Shown here: positions 35,249 through 43,780 of the stretch, in pieces
Numbering within the stretch: the first letter of the stretch is position 1
Layout: every line of letters starts with the position of its first letter
From: Oceanispirochaeta sp963676905
GTDB taxonomy: Bacteria; Spirochaetota; Spirochaetia; DSM-2461
Direction: 5' to 3'
Assembly: GCA_963676905.2 (NCBI GenBank)
Contig: CAXXVE010000001.1
Span: forward strand, 4,340,001 to 4,404,000
DNA length: 64,000 nucleotides
Notes under the pieces: generated by a model
Databases searched by the model: none
What the model was told of the DNA's origin: nothing
Seen by the model: only the letters and a program-made list of their open reading frames with translations
Program-made: the position numbers and the translations under genes

Positions 35249-35398
35249 TTACCCCGTACCGTATACCAAAGGTCCTGAGCTTTATGTAAAAATACTACTT
35301 TTTTTGTATAGATTTATTTTTATCGAAATTCTATTTTTTTACCAAAATTAACAGAGAAATTCCAATACGGCTGAACCGCGGTGGATCATACTGAATCT

Positions 35399-35552
35399 GT
35401 TCAAAATGAAGGAAGCGAGGTGAGAATCCTCCACGATCCCGTCACTGTGAGCAGGGACAAACCTGAAATACGCCACTGACCGGACCATCAAAAAGGTCCG
35501 CCGGGAAGGCTCAGGGGAGATTGAACTGCAAGTCAGGATACTTCATATGAAC
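35399..35552 (+). promoter_or_regulatory. cobalamin riboswitch
   Basis: The leader of the corrinoid protein gene has the conserved B12-riboswitch blocks in order: GAAGC then AGGTGAGAATCCT, a CCCGTCACTGTGA segment, the hallmark GCCACTG, CCGGGAAGGC, and AAGTCAGGATAC. A closing P1 stem is visible: GTTCA-aa-ATGAAG (35399-35411) pairs with CTTCAT-ATGAAC (35541-35552). A GC-rich segment follows at 35561-35580 and could form the expression platform. The downstream gene encodes a cobalamin-binding protein, so cofactor level likely controls its synthesis. Confidence 0.9.
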
Positions 35553-35674
35553 CGGTCTACAGGACGGCGTCCGTCCAGCCGTAAACCGCATTTCGCACTT
35601 CGTGGATTAAGTCGAATGTATAAAAACAATTTACTTAATTAAGGGCCTTAACCGGAGCCCGCCAAGGAGAGACA

Positions 35675-36307
35675 ATGGCTGATCTAGAACAGATTTCAGA
35701 ACTGATGCAGAAAGGAAAAGCGAAGGAAGTAAAGGAGCTCTGTCAGGAAGCTCTTGACGGCGGAATGAACGCACAGACAATTCTCGATGACGCCCTTCTG
35801 GCCGCAATGAACATTGTGGGTGTAAAATTCAAGAACAACCAGGTATTTGTTCCCGAAGTACTTATTGCCGCCAGAGCAATGAATGCCGGTCTGGAAGTAC
35901 TGAAACCCCATCTTGAAGCAGGCGGAGCCGAAACTAAGGGAAGAGCCGTTCTGGGAACAGTAAAAGGCGACCTCCACGACATCGGAAAGAACCTTGTAAA
36001 AATCATGCTTGAAGGCAAGGGACTTGAAGTTATCGATCTGGGAACAGACGTTGCTCCCGAAAAATACATCGAAGCCGCCAAAGAGAACAACGCCAACATC
36101 ATCGCCCTGTCAGCCCTTCTTACAACAACAATGACCCAGATGGAGAATGTTGTTAAGGCCGCTGAAGATGCGGGAATCAGAGACAGTGTGACCATTATGA
36201 TCGGAGGAGCGCCTGTGACCCAGTCCTTCTGCGACTCCATCGGCGCCGATATCTATACACCCGATGCGGCAACAGCCGCCGAAAAGGCAATGGAAGTCTG
36301 CAGCTGA
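35675..36307 (+). CDS. corrinoid (cobalamin-binding) methyltransferase partner protein
   Basis: This 210-residue protein has the two domains of MtbC/MtmC-type corrinoid proteins. A helical cap (about 1-88: ALLAAMNIVGVKFKNNQVFVPEVLIAARAMNAGL) precedes a Rossmann-like B12 domain (GTVKGDLHDIGKNLVKIMLEGKGLEVIDLG). The DLHDIG motif supplies the His that coordinates cobalt, and IMIGGAPVTQSFCDSIGADIYTPDA contacts the cofactor tail. It would carry methyl groups between a substrate-specific and a recipient methyltransferase. Neither is encoded nearby. An AAGGAGAG site precedes the ATG, and a strong terminator follows. Confidence 0.93.
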   Translation: MADLEQISELMQKGKAKEVKELCQEALDGGMNAQTILDDALLAAMNIVGVKFKNNQVFVPEVLIAARAMNAGLEVLKPHLEAGGAETKGRAVLGTVKGDLHDIGKNLVKIMLEGKGLEVIDLGTDVAPEKYIEAAKENNANIIALSALLTTTMTQMENVVKAAEDAGIRDSVTIMIGGAPVTQSFCDSIGADIYTPDAATAAEKAMEVCS

Positions 36308-36341
36308 AGTAGCCTTAAAGAAATTATTTGATTACAATGAA

Positions 36342-36370
36342 AACTCCGGAGTTCTTCCGGAGTTTTTTTT
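36342..36370 (+). terminator. terminator after the corrinoid protein gene
   Basis: A 9-bp perfect stem, AACTCCGGA paired with TCCGGAGTT around a 5-base loop, is followed by a run of T to 36370. It ends the riboswitch-controlled single-gene transcript. Confidence 0.9.
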
Positions 36371-36416
36371 ATCGTTTTATATAAATACAAATGCAGCACC
36401 CTTAAAGGAGTTCGAT

Positions 36417-37457
36417 ATGAAAGTAATCAAGGAAGTCTTCGGAACCCTTCCCGACGGCACTACAGCCGACCTCTATACACTGGAGGGAGAAAAGGGCCTG
36501 ACTGTAAAGGTCAGCAGCTTCGGCGGAATCGTCACATCAATCCTCTGCCCCGACCGGGCCGGAAAAGTCGAGGACATCAACCTCGGTTTTGACACTCTTG
36601 ATGAGTACCTCAATTCAAGATTCTACTTCGGAGCCGCCATTGGCCGCTTCGGAAACCGTATTGCCGGCGCCGGGTTCACCCTCGAAGGCAAAGAGTACAA
36701 GCTTCTTCAGAACGACGGGCCCAACACCCTCCATGGAGGAGACAAGGGAGCCTTCGACCGCAAGAACTGGAGTGTAACACCCTTTGAAAAAGAGTCTGCA
36801 GTCGGACTGGTACTCACATCCTTCAGCCCCGACGGTGAAGAGGGATTCCCCGGCAACCTCAGCACAACAATGATCTACACCCTGACCTCCGATGGAGTGC
36901 TGACCTTTGAGTACAAAGCCGTTACAGACAAGGCCACACCGGTGAACCTGACAAACCACAGCTACTTCAACCTGAAAGGACTTGGAAACGGAGATGTTCT
37001 TGAACACGAAGTTGAGCTGGACTGCCCCTGGTACCTCCCTGTAGACAGCACCCTGATCCCCACAGGAGAGATCAAAAGCGTGAAGGGAACAGAGATGGAC
37101 TTTACTGAAAAGAAAAGCATCGGCAGCAGGATTGCAGAAGTTTCAGGCGGCGGATACGACCACTGCTATGTTCTCGCTCCGGGCAGGGGTGTAAGAAAGT
37201 ACGGGACCGTTTCTGACCCGGCTTCTGGAAGAACCATGGAGGTTTTCACCGACCAGCCGGGAGTTCAGTTCTATACAGGAAATTTTCTTGACGGAATAAA
37301 AGGCCATGACGGTACAGCCTATGGAAAGCATGGAGGATTCTGTCTGGAGACCCAGCTCTTCCCCGACTGCATCAATCAGACGCAGTTCCCCTCCTGCGTA
37401 CTGAAACCCGGAGAAGTTTACTCACATACAAGTTCCTACAGGTTCTCTGTAAAATAA
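36417..37457 (+). CDS. galM: aldose 1-epimerase (galactose mutarotase)
   Basis: This 346-residue protein interconverts the alpha and beta anomers of aldoses in the cytoplasm. GalM motifs are present: GRFGNRIAGAGFTLEGKEYKL, GPNTLHGG, the catalytic His in NLTNHSYFNLKG, YDHCYVL, and the catalytic Glu in GGFCLETQLFPDCIN. ATG 36417 follows AAAGGAG with 6-base spacing. The frame stays open upstream into the corrinoid gene, but that extension crosses a terminator and is not coding. It is probably an independent unit. Confidence 0.93.
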   Translation: MKVIKEVFGTLPDGTTADLYTLEGEKGLTVKVSSFGGIVTSILCPDRAGKVEDINLGFDTLDEYLNSRFYFGAAIGRFGNRIAGAGFTLEGKEYKLLQNDGPNTLHGGDKGAFDRKNWSVTPFEKESAVGLVLTSFSPDGEEGFPGNLSTTMIYTLTSDGVLTFEYKAVTDKATPVNLTNHSYFNLKGLGNGDVLEHEVELDCPWYLPVDSTLIPTGEIKSVKGTEMDFTEKKSIGSRIAEVSGGGYDHCYVLAPGRGVRKYGTVSDPASGRTMEVFTDQPGVQFYTGNFLDGIKGHDGTAYGKHGGFCLETQLFPDCINQTQFPSCVLKPGEVYSHTSSYRFSVK

Positions 37458-37473
37458 GCCTGTTCTATAAGGC

Positions 37474-37498
37474 GGGGAGCCGGATCTTACGGCTCCCC
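37474..37498. terminator. hairpin between convergent galM and phoR-like genes
   Basis: A perfect 9-bp stem, GGGGAGCCG paired with CGGCTCCCC, lies in the 45-base gap between convergent genes. Neither side has a clear T-run, so it is a probable but weak bidirectional end. Confidence 0.5.
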
Positions 37499-37502
37499 CT
37501 GA

Positions 37503-39281
37503 TTAAACAAGATTCCCGGGAGTCTCAGTCTTAGGGAGAATGATTGTAAAGGTACTGCCCTTCCCCTCTATACTCCTGACCATGACACTGCCCCCGTGGA
37601 TCTGCGCTATATGCTTGACAATGGACAGCCCCAGACCTGTTCCTCCCATATCCCTGCTGCGGGCTTTATCGACCCTGTAGAAGCGCTCGAAGATCCGGGG
37701 AAGATCGGCCTGGGGGATGCCGTAACCCTCGTCCTCCACTTCAATATGGATATGATCATCAATGCAGGAACCCCGCACCTGGATTCTCGTTCCTTCAGGG
37801 CAGTATTTGACTGCATTCTGAATCAGATTTGTCAGTGCCTGCTCCATAAGTACGGGATGGGCTGAAACAAGGCATGTACTGTCGCACTCCATCTCAAGGG
37901 AAGAGTTTTTCTTCTTTGCCTTCTGCTGGCAGACCGAAACAGCACTGGAGAGGAGATCCTCCAGAGGAAATGTCTCCTTGTGAAAACGCTTGCGTCCGTC
38001 TTCCACCCTGGAGAGAGTCAGAAGATCATCAATCAGGGCATTGAGGTTCCTTGTCTGGCGGAACATGATCTCAAGAAACTCCTCAGCCTTGTCAGGGTAT
38101 TTCAGCGCTCCGGCTCTCAGTGTTTCCACATACCCCATAATAGAGGTCACAGGAGTCTTCAGCTCGTGGGAAACATTGGCTACAAATTCCTTGCGCATAT
38201 CTTCAAGCTTCTTGATCTGGGTAATATCATTCATAACAAGCAGGACAGTGGGAGGCGTCTCCTCATCCCTGTACAGATAGTTTGTATAAACCTGCAGATA
38301 GAGTTCCTTGTCACCATAGAAGATAATAGCCTCTTTATCACTCCGGTCTGAGAGGGTCTTTTCAACGAGCTCGCAGGTCTCGACGGAACGCATGACCTGA
38401 AGCAGTCCCTTGCCGTAGTACACGAGTCCGTCGCCGGGAGTCAGCATGGCAATTGCAGCGGGGTTCATCTCCTTGACTTCAAGACGGTGATTCAGAAGGA
38501 TAACAGGCTCCCGCATGCTGTTGAGCATTCCCGCCAGTTCATTCTTCTGATAGAGGATGGTGCTGATTTTATCCTGCAGCTGACGTCCCATGGCATTGAT
38601 GGAACGGGTCAGGGAGACAGCCTCCCTGGAACCGGTGACATCAAGTTCGGTATTGAAATTCCCCTGGGCGAATTCACCGGCCACATCCTGTACTGACCGG
38701 AGAGTGGAGCTCAACCGGCGGGCTATAAATACTGTAAGAAGACTTCCAAGACAGAGGACAAGAAAGAAGATAAGAAGGATCTGTTCATATATCCGGCTTA
38801 CATCCTCCTGGATCTCCTCGATGGACTGGGAAAGGCGGATCACAATATCCTGATGTGGTTCATACAGGGCTGTATAAAGCATCATTTTAGAGAGGGTCCT
38901 GCTGTACCGCGATGAGCTGCCCGCCCCCTCAAGAAAGGCCTTTCGGATCTCCGGCCTGTAAGCATGGTTGTCCATGGTCGAGGCATCTTCATCGGTGTCT
39001 GCCAGAACCTTTCCATCCCGGTCGACAAGGGTGACCCTGACCTCTGTGCCCTTTGATATTTCAGAACTGTAGAGCTGAGCCACCTCGGGATCATGAAAAT
39101 CACTGTCGGGGATAAGATTCAGGGCCATTCTGTTCATGTTCATCTGGCGGTGCAGAACATCCCTGTACATTCCCGTTTTGACAACTGAAATGGTGACTGC
39201 AAAGTAAAGTACTACTGTAAGCAGGAGGAGTATAAAAATCGTAAAAAAAAGCTGCTGGAAAAAGGTACGTCTGTACATCAC
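37503..39281 (-). CDS. PhoR-like sensor histidine kinase
   Basis: This 592-residue membrane kinase has a first helix (about 10-33), a periplasmic domain, a second helix (about 165-188), HAMP, and a PAS domain (about 250-350: MLNSMREPVILLNHRLEVKEMNPAA). The HisKA box VANVSHELKTPVTSIMGYVETLRAG carries the phospho-accepting His. The ATPase domain shows N-box LIQNAVKYCPEG, DEGYGIP and MGGTGLGLSIVKHI. The architecture is that of PhoR/WalK-type sensors. It overlaps the response regulator gene by 4 nt. Phosphate limitation is a family-based guess; no pst genes are in the window. Confidence 0.93.
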   Translation of the reverse strand: MMYRRTFFQQLFFTIFILLLLTVVLYFAVTISVVKTGMYRDVLHRQMNMNRMALNLIPDSDFHDPEVAQLYSSEISKGTEVRVTLVDRDGKVLADTDEDASTMDNHAYRPEIRKAFLEGAGSSSRYSRTLSKMMLYTALYEPHQDIVIRLSQSIEEIQEDVSRIYEQILLIFFLVLCLGSLLTVFIARRLSSTLRSVQDVAGEFAQGNFNTELDVTGSREAVSLTRSINAMGRQLQDKISTILYQKNELAGMLNSMREPVILLNHRLEVKEMNPAAIAMLTPGDGLVYYGKGLLQVMRSVETCELVEKTLSDRSDKEAIIFYGDKELYLQVYTNYLYRDEETPPTVLLVMNDITQIKKLEDMRKEFVANVSHELKTPVTSIMGYVETLRAGALKYPDKAEEFLEIMFRQTRNLNALIDDLLTLSRVEDGRKRFHKETFPLEDLLSSAVSVCQQKAKKKNSSLEMECDSTCLVSAHPVLMEQALTNLIQNAVKYCPEGTRIQVRGSCIDDHIHIEVEDEGYGIPQADLPRIFERFYRVDKARSRDMGGTGLGLSIVKHIAQIHGGSVMVRSIEGKGSTFTIILPKTETPGNLV

Positions 39282-39967
39282 TCCCCCTTCATGCGGTATC
39301 CGATTCCACGGACAGTTTCAATAATATTTCCGGAGTCACCAAGTTTACGCCGAATGCCGAGAATCTGTACATCTACAGACCGTGCGGTTACAGGATAATC
39401 CTCACCCTTCACCGAGTCAATAATCTGGTTTCTTGAAAAAACCCAGCCCGGGTTTTCCGCCAGAAACCGGAGAATTGAAAATTCAGTTGCCGACAGATCC
39501 AGAGCTTCTCCATCAAGGAGAGTCTGATGCTTCGATCCGTCAATCATCAGATTATGAATACTTATGGGAATGCTCTTTTTAACACCCGTATCGGCCCGGG
39601 ACTTCCGAAGTGCAGACTGTATCCTTGCTATAAGGACACGGGGGCTGAAGGGCTTTGTCATATAGTCGTCGGCACCGGCATCAAGGCCGAACACAACATC
39701 ATCATCCTCGGCCCGGGCTGTCAGCATCAGCACCGGTATGTCCCTGGTTTCAGGGGCCTTCCTGAGGAGCCTGCAGACCTGGAATCCATCAATACCTGGA
39801 AGCATAATATCCAGAACAATCAGATCAAAGTCACCCTCCGATGCCTTTTCAATCCCCTGTTCCCCGTCTCCGGCTGCAGCCACTTCATACCCTGACATTT
39901 CCAGATTAAAGGATATAAGTTCCCTGATATCCGATTCATCCTCAATTATCAATATTCTTGCCATCAC
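39278..39967 (-). CDS. PhoB/OmpR-type response regulator
   Basis: This 229-residue regulator has a receiver domain (LIIEDESDIRELI, phospho-Asp in DLIVLDIMLPGIDGF, Lys in YMTKPFSP) and a C-terminal winged helix (ALDLSATEFSILRFLAENPGWVFSRNQIIDSVKGEDYPVTARSVDVQILGIRRKLG ... VRGIGYRM). It binds direct-repeat DNA after phosphorylation by the adjacent kinase. The start could be either of two consecutive ATG codons. Confidence 0.94.
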   Translation of the reverse strand: MMARILIIEDESDIRELISFNLEMSGYEVAAAGDGEQGIEKASEGDFDLIVLDIMLPGIDGFQVCRLLRKAPETRDIPVLMLTARAEDDDVVFGLDAGADDYMTKPFSPRVLIARIQSALRKSRADTGVKKSIPISIHNLMIDGSKHQTLLDGEALDLSATEFSILRFLAENPGWVFSRNQIIDSVKGEDYPVTARSVDVQILGIRRKLGDSGNIIETVRGIGYRMKGE

Positions 39968-40200
39968 ATATCCCTGACTTTTCCAACTGATCCGGGAGCC
40001 CCGGTACAGATGGAATAATTTTCAATTTTTATTTTCCTCACAACCGTGGGGATTCAGGTTAGGCTTCTGTTAGAAATATGTTAGTTTTTTCATACAGTCA
40101 GAGGATTTGCGGGAAGGGTCCCGGGATACCATATCCGCAGAGCTCAGCCTGCTTCAGCGGGCCCTGGAAAAGTGGTTGTAAAAAATCTTCGGAAGACCTG
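39968..40200. other. gene-free stretch between the PhoB-like gene and tRNA-Leu
   Basis: This stretch of about 230 bases holds the divergent upstream regions of the response regulator and the tRNA. Apart from the tRNA promoter just beyond it I see no recognisable element. Confidence 0.4.
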
Positions 40201-40229
40201 TTGACAAAAATCGGGACCTCGGGTATTTT
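40201..40229 (+). promoter_or_regulatory. sigma70-type promoter of tRNA-Leu
   Basis: TTGACA (40201-40206) and TATTTT (40224-40229) are separated by 17 bases, and the tRNA starts 14 bases after the -10 hexamer. Confidence 0.75.
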
Positions 40230-40242
40230 TCTCAAACCAATT

Positions 40243-40326
40243 GCGGTAGTGGTGGAATTGGTAGACACGCTAGCTTGAGGGGCTAGTGGTCGCAAGGCTG
40301 TGCTGGTTCAAGTCCAGTCTACCGCA
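40243..40326 (+). tRNA. tRNA-Leu (anticodon GAG)
   Basis: This is an 84-base class II tRNA. The acceptor stem GCGGTAG pairs with CTACCGC and is followed by discriminator A. The anticodon stem CTAGC/GCTAG encloses the loop TTGAGGG with anticodon GAG. A long variable arm (TGGTCGCAAGGCTGT) marks it as leucine type, and the T arm is CTGG-TTCAAGT-CCAG. CCA is not encoded. Its 3' 52 bases serve as the insertion site of the island that follows. Confidence 0.95.
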
Positions 40327-40340
40327 TTTAGTAAACTTAA

Positions 40341-40377
40341 ACCCTGTAAGCAAATACCTCGCTTACAGGGTTTTTTC
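40341..40377 (+). terminator. terminator of tRNA-Leu
   Basis: ACCCTGTAAGC pairs perfectly with GCTTACAGGGT around the loop AAATACCTC, followed by TTTTT. The same loop recurs in the terminators at 46834 and 47098. Confidence 0.9.
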
Positions 40378-40712
40378 TTTATAAGCTTATTTGGCCCGAT
40401 TTGGGGGATGACGCCAGTATTGACGCCTTTTGGTTTATGACTCCCCTCTTCTGAAAGCCTGATATCCTTTTAAAATGTATGATTTTTAATGTGCTGAGAT
40501 TTCTATATTAGAAATTGAAACACCCCATAATGGGGATTATGAGATATGGAAACGTGCTTTTATGTGCTACGGGGTAACTTGCATTATTTGGCCCAGATCT
40601 TTTGTTGGGACAGAATCTGGCAGGATTTCTATATACGACTCCCGATAAGTTACATTCTGTCTACAGGATCGGGGGGAATTCCAACACTCTATCCCGGTTC
40701 ATCTTCGCCCCT
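40378..40712. other. gene-free left arm of the island
   Basis: About 335 bases without a convincing gene. Two TGACGCC direct repeats (40409-40415 and 40421-40427) spaced 12 bases start to start lie near the tRNA end; a near copy of this pair sits inside the other end of the island at 46648. They could be recombinase or excisionase arm sites. Confidence 0.35.
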
Positions 40713-41315
40713 TCAGATTGAAAGTTTTGCCGGGAGCTTTTCAAGAAGACTTTTCCGTCTCTTATCTCCGATCTTCTTTATGAATCCCCAATTGATCCAC
40801 CGGACATCTTTGATCCCCAGCTTCTTGAACGTTCCCTTAGCCAGGGCGTTGTATATCGGATTCTGAAACTTAAGACGGTAGAGAAATGCTGGGGTATTCA
40901 TCGTGGTGATGATAGAAACTCGTTTTAAGCGTTCAGAGACAACCTTCATGGTAAACTCGGTCTTATAGGTATAAAACAAACCGGGGAAAACGACCTTATC
41001 GATAAAGCCCTTCATCTGACCGGGCATCAGTTCCCACCAGATGGGAAACACCATAATCAAATGATCGCAATTATTGATTGTTTCAGCAAATTGAACTGCC
41101 TGGGGATCGAGATTCTCGAGCTTTACGCCCCGCTCGGTTCTGGCCTGGGCAAACTCAAACAACTCCTTTGAGCTCATGGCAAGATTAAAACTAATCTCTG
41201 CCAGATCAATATGCTCAAGACTGTCACTCGTTTTGATTGATTCTTTAATGCGGTCAATAATGGCAGCATTAAAAGATTTATTATAGGGATGATAACTTAC
41301 AAGTACGTATTTCAT
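40713..41315 (-). CDS. flavodoxin-fold NAD(P)H oxidoreductase
   Basis: This 200-residue protein resembles the NQO1/MdaB/KefF group of FMN-binding quinone reductases: YVLVSYHPYNKSFNAAIIDRI at the N-terminus, then NNCDHLIMVFPIWWELMPGQMKGFIDKVVFPGLFYTYK, where FPIWW-PGQMKGF is the cofactor and dimer signature. It probably reduces quinones or electrophiles in the cytoplasm. It stands alone in the island beside the Crp-type gene on the same strand, 74 bases downstream of it. Confidence 0.88.
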   Translation of the reverse strand: MKYVLVSYHPYNKSFNAAIIDRIKESIKTSDSLEHIDLAEISFNLAMSSKELFEFAQARTERGVKLENLDPQAVQFAETINNCDHLIMVFPIWWELMPGQMKGFIDKVVFPGLFYTYKTEFTMKVVSERLKRVSIITTMNTPAFLYRLKFQNPIYNALAKGTFKKLGIKDVRWINWGFIKKIGDKRRKSLLEKLPAKLSI

Positions 41316-41389
41316 ACGGACCTCCTTAAAATTACGGCAAGTATAATTTTCTAAAGGACCGCACCAAATAACATTTGTTAATTAAGAGT

Positions 41390-41923
41390 TCAAGAGGAAC
41401 GAATTCTGCTCAGGCTTTCCGGTTTGATGCCAATATAAGAGGCGATATATTTTTGCTGTACACGCTGAATAATGTCCGGCCTCTCCAGAACCAATTGCCT
41501 GTAGCGTTTCTTTGCATCCATGGCAAGAAGCGTGTTGAGCCGCTTGATATAGGAGGATAAGCGATCTTCCAACCCTGTAATGTACAGAGCTGTCAAGTCT
41601 GGAAAGTCTTGTAACAACTGACTGATTCCCGTCCTGGGGATGGCAATCAGTTCACTCTTTTCGATGGTTTCCAGCCAATACACAGATGGAGTTCCCTCCC
41701 GGAAGGAGGAAAAGGAGGACACAATGGTATTCTCAAAAAAGAACACAAGAGTGACCTCACTATCTTCTGTATAAAAGAAAAGCCTGATTCCGCCGGAAAC
41801 AATGTAATAGGCGTCTTTTGCCTTCTCATCCCCGCGAAGGAGGATTGTTTCTGCATCAACAGACAGCGGCTTTCCATACTTTCTGATTTTTTCAAAATCT
41901 AAATTGGGAATATTCATCTGCAT
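41390..41923 (-). CDS. Crp/Fnr-family cyclic-nucleotide-binding regulator
   Basis: This 177-residue protein has a cNMP-binding beta-roll (about 15-115: LSVDAETILLRGDEKAKDAYYIVSGGIRLFFYTEDSEVTLVFFFENTIVSSFSSF), a long helix, and a short C-terminal helix-turn-helix. The last segment, YIASYIGIKPESLSRIRSS, is the recognition helix typical of the short Crp-like regulators seen in Bacteroidota and spirochaetes. The start follows a weak GGAAG site. It probably regulates the flavodoxin-fold reductase gene on the same strand. Confidence 0.85.
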   Translation of the reverse strand: MQMNIPNLDFEKIRKYGKPLSVDAETILLRGDEKAKDAYYIVSGGIRLFFYTEDSEVTLVFFFENTIVSSFSSFREGTPSVYWLETIEKSELIAIPRTGISQLLQDFPDLTALYITGLEDRLSSYIKRLNTLLAMDAKKRYRQLVLERPDIIQRVQQKYIASYIGIKPESLSRIRSS

Positions 41924-42011
41924 ACTTCCAATGAGATCATATTACGAAATACTTTATTAGACAGCAAGATACGATTAATATGGTGAATAGATTGAATATT
42001 TCAAGGCCGAT

Positions 42012-42566
42012 TTACTGAAGCCCTCTCAGAACAACATTATTCAGCCTATTAATAAAATCAGCAACGTCCTCAGATTCTTCCTTCATCCCATTCACAGCCC
42101 ATGATTTTAATATGCTTGTAAACCCATGGGTCATGAATAAGTAAAGCCATTGATTATATATTGGGGAAGTACCAGGGAACATTTTCTGCAAAGAGTTTTC
42201 CTTGATAGAATAACTTTCATGAACCAAGCGGTCAAAAAAATAAGGGTCCGCATTCTCAGAAAAGAGGATTTCATACTCATTAGCATGCTGCCGCATTACA
42301 TTTAAGACTAAATGAATAGTATCAGTGATATTCCTATTATCTGTCATTTTGATCATAGATTTCAACGATGCTATCAGTTCATCCTCAATACTCCTCATTA
42401 AATCGAAGGGATTGGTGTAATATCGATAAAAAGTTGCTCTATTAATTTCAGCTTGTTCGCAGATACTTGATACAGTGATTTTGTTGATTGGTTTCTCTTT
42501 CAGAAGGGCGAAGAAAGTTTCTCGTATTGTTTTCTTTGTATATCTGACACGTGCATCGGTTTTCAT
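42012..42566 (-). CDS. TetR/AcrR-family transcriptional regulator
   Basis: This 184-residue regulator has an N-terminal helix-turn-helix (KKTIRETFFALLKEKPINKITVSSICEQAEINRATFYRYYTNPFDLM) and a helical C-terminal ligand-binding domain of the TetR_C type found with DhaS-like regulators. It is divergent from the SDR gene. A perfect palindrome in the 190-base gap is the likely operator, so it probably represses that gene and itself. Confidence 0.9.
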   Translation of the reverse strand: MKTDARVRYTKKTIRETFFALLKEKPINKITVSSICEQAEINRATFYRYYTNPFDLMRSIEDELIASLKSMIKMTDNRNITDTIHLVLNVMRQHANEYEILFSENADPYFFDRLVHESYSIKENSLQKMFPGTSPIYNQWLYLFMTHGFTSILKSWAVNGMKEESEDVADFINRLNNVVLRGLQ

Positions 42567-42613
42567 ATCCTCTCCTGATGAGAATTTACATAGTTATTCA
42601 ACAATCAGCATCA

Positions 42614-42628
42614 ATATGTTGAACATAT
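42614..42628. promoter_or_regulatory. palindromic operator for the TetR regulator
   Basis: ATATGTT-G-AACATAT is a perfect 7+7 palindrome in the TetR/SDR divergent gap. An outer 9-bp inverted repeat, CAATCAGCA (42602-42610) and TGCTGATTG (42646-42654), frames it. Position and symmetry fit a TetR-family operator. Confidence 0.55.
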
Positions 42629-42755
42629 AACAGAATTGATTTTTTTGCTGATTGATACTTTTCACTTCTCATTATTATATTTGCAATACAACAAGAAACG
42701 CAACACATGTCTTTTATCTAACATTCACTAACATATATCTTAGGAGAAACTAAAC

Positions 42756-43694
42756 ATGGCTGGGATTCTAACAGGTAAAGTAGCAATTGTAACTGGCTCA
42801 GGCCAGGGTATTGGTAGAGATATCGCTCTTTGTTTAGCAAAAGAAGGAGCCAGAATAATCACTAATAATCGTAAGCCTGGCTCGTCTATTAATGCGTTTG
42901 AAAAGACATCCCTTGATTTTACAGATGCAGAAAGAGACGCTCTCAAAGAATTATCGGGCGATGCCCAAACGACTGCTGATGAGATCATTAAAAACGGCGG
43001 CCAGGCGATTCCTTTTTTTGGAGATGTGAGCAGCTTTAAGGTTGCCGGAGAGATGGTCGATGCCGCAATCAGCAACTATGGTAGAATCGATATTGTCGTT
43101 AACAATGCTTCTTCCAATTGGGTTGGAAACATTATGGATATGGATGAAGAATTGTGGAATACAAGCATCTCATCCAAACTGACCGGTGCTTTTAATCTTA
43201 TGCACCATGCAATGCCCTATATGAAAGAACAAAATTTCGGTCGTATTATCAACTCAGCATCTGACGCATTTCTTGGTTTACTTGGTTATGCGGCTTACGG
43301 TGCTGCAAATGCAGGTCTGGTAGCATTAACCAAAGCAGCAGCACAAGATGTAGAAGACTTTGGAATAACTATCAATGCATATACACCACTTGCTCGAACA
43401 AGAGCCTGGCTGAATGCTGCAACAACCTACCGGCTTCAGGGAGTTCCCGTTGAAGCTCTTGAAGAGGGAGCTCCAGAGGCGATGAAGAGAACTGCAGAGG
43501 GGATGGTCCCGTTCATAGCCTATCTTGCCTCTGATAAGGCTGAAGAGATATCAGGTAAACTTTTCAAACTTTCATCTGATGGAGAAATAGGTCTGTGGTC
43601 AGACTCAGAGGTAGTCAAAGAGATTAAAACGGATGAACCTTTCTGGAGCATCAAGGAACTCTCCAGCAGAATCCCCGGAGAACTTCTAAATTGA
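42756..43694 (+). CDS. short-chain dehydrogenase/reductase-like protein with altered catalytic motif
   Basis: This 312-residue SDR has the cofactor motif VTGSGQGIGRDIAL, the NNAS segment (VNNASSNWVG) and the active-site Ser in IINSASDAFLGL. The catalytic Tyr-x3-Lys reads AAYGAANAGLVAL, so the Lys is replaced by Asn (codon AAT). Two insertions, around residues 35-60 and in the C-terminal part, lengthen it beyond the usual 250. The proton relay may be changed or lost. It is divergent from the TetR gene and followed by the 71-residue protein gene. Confidence 0.82.
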   Translation: MAGILTGKVAIVTGSGQGIGRDIALCLAKEGARIITNNRKPGSSINAFEKTSLDFTDAERDALKELSGDAQTTADEIIKNGGQAIPFFGDVSSFKVAGEMVDAAISNYGRIDIVVNNASSNWVGNIMDMDEELWNTSISSKLTGAFNLMHHAMPYMKEQNFGRIINSASDAFLGLLGYAAYGAANAGLVALTKAAAQDVEDFGITINAYTPLARTRAWLNAATTYRLQGVPVEALEEGAPEAMKRTAEGMVPFIAYLASDKAEEISGKLFKLSSDGEIGLWSDSEVVKEIKTDEPFWSIKELSSRIPGELLN

Positions 43695-43780
43695 AATGTA
43701 CACCGCGAGTTAATCAAGCCGAGGGGTAGTTAAAATTCAAACCAGACAATACAAATTAAATAATTCCAAGGAGATTCATT

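Noticed and set aside
36264..36416. N-terminal extension of the aldose 1-epimerase into the corrinoid gene
   Set aside because: The extension crosses a strong terminator and overlaps another frame of the corrinoid gene, and the family starts at ATG 36417 with a good ribosome site.
42602..42654. Outer inverted repeat CAATCAGCA/TGCTGATTG taken as a terminator for the TetR or SDR gene
   Set aside because: It lies between divergent starts, not after a gene, and encloses the palindromic operator, so regulation is more likely than termination.
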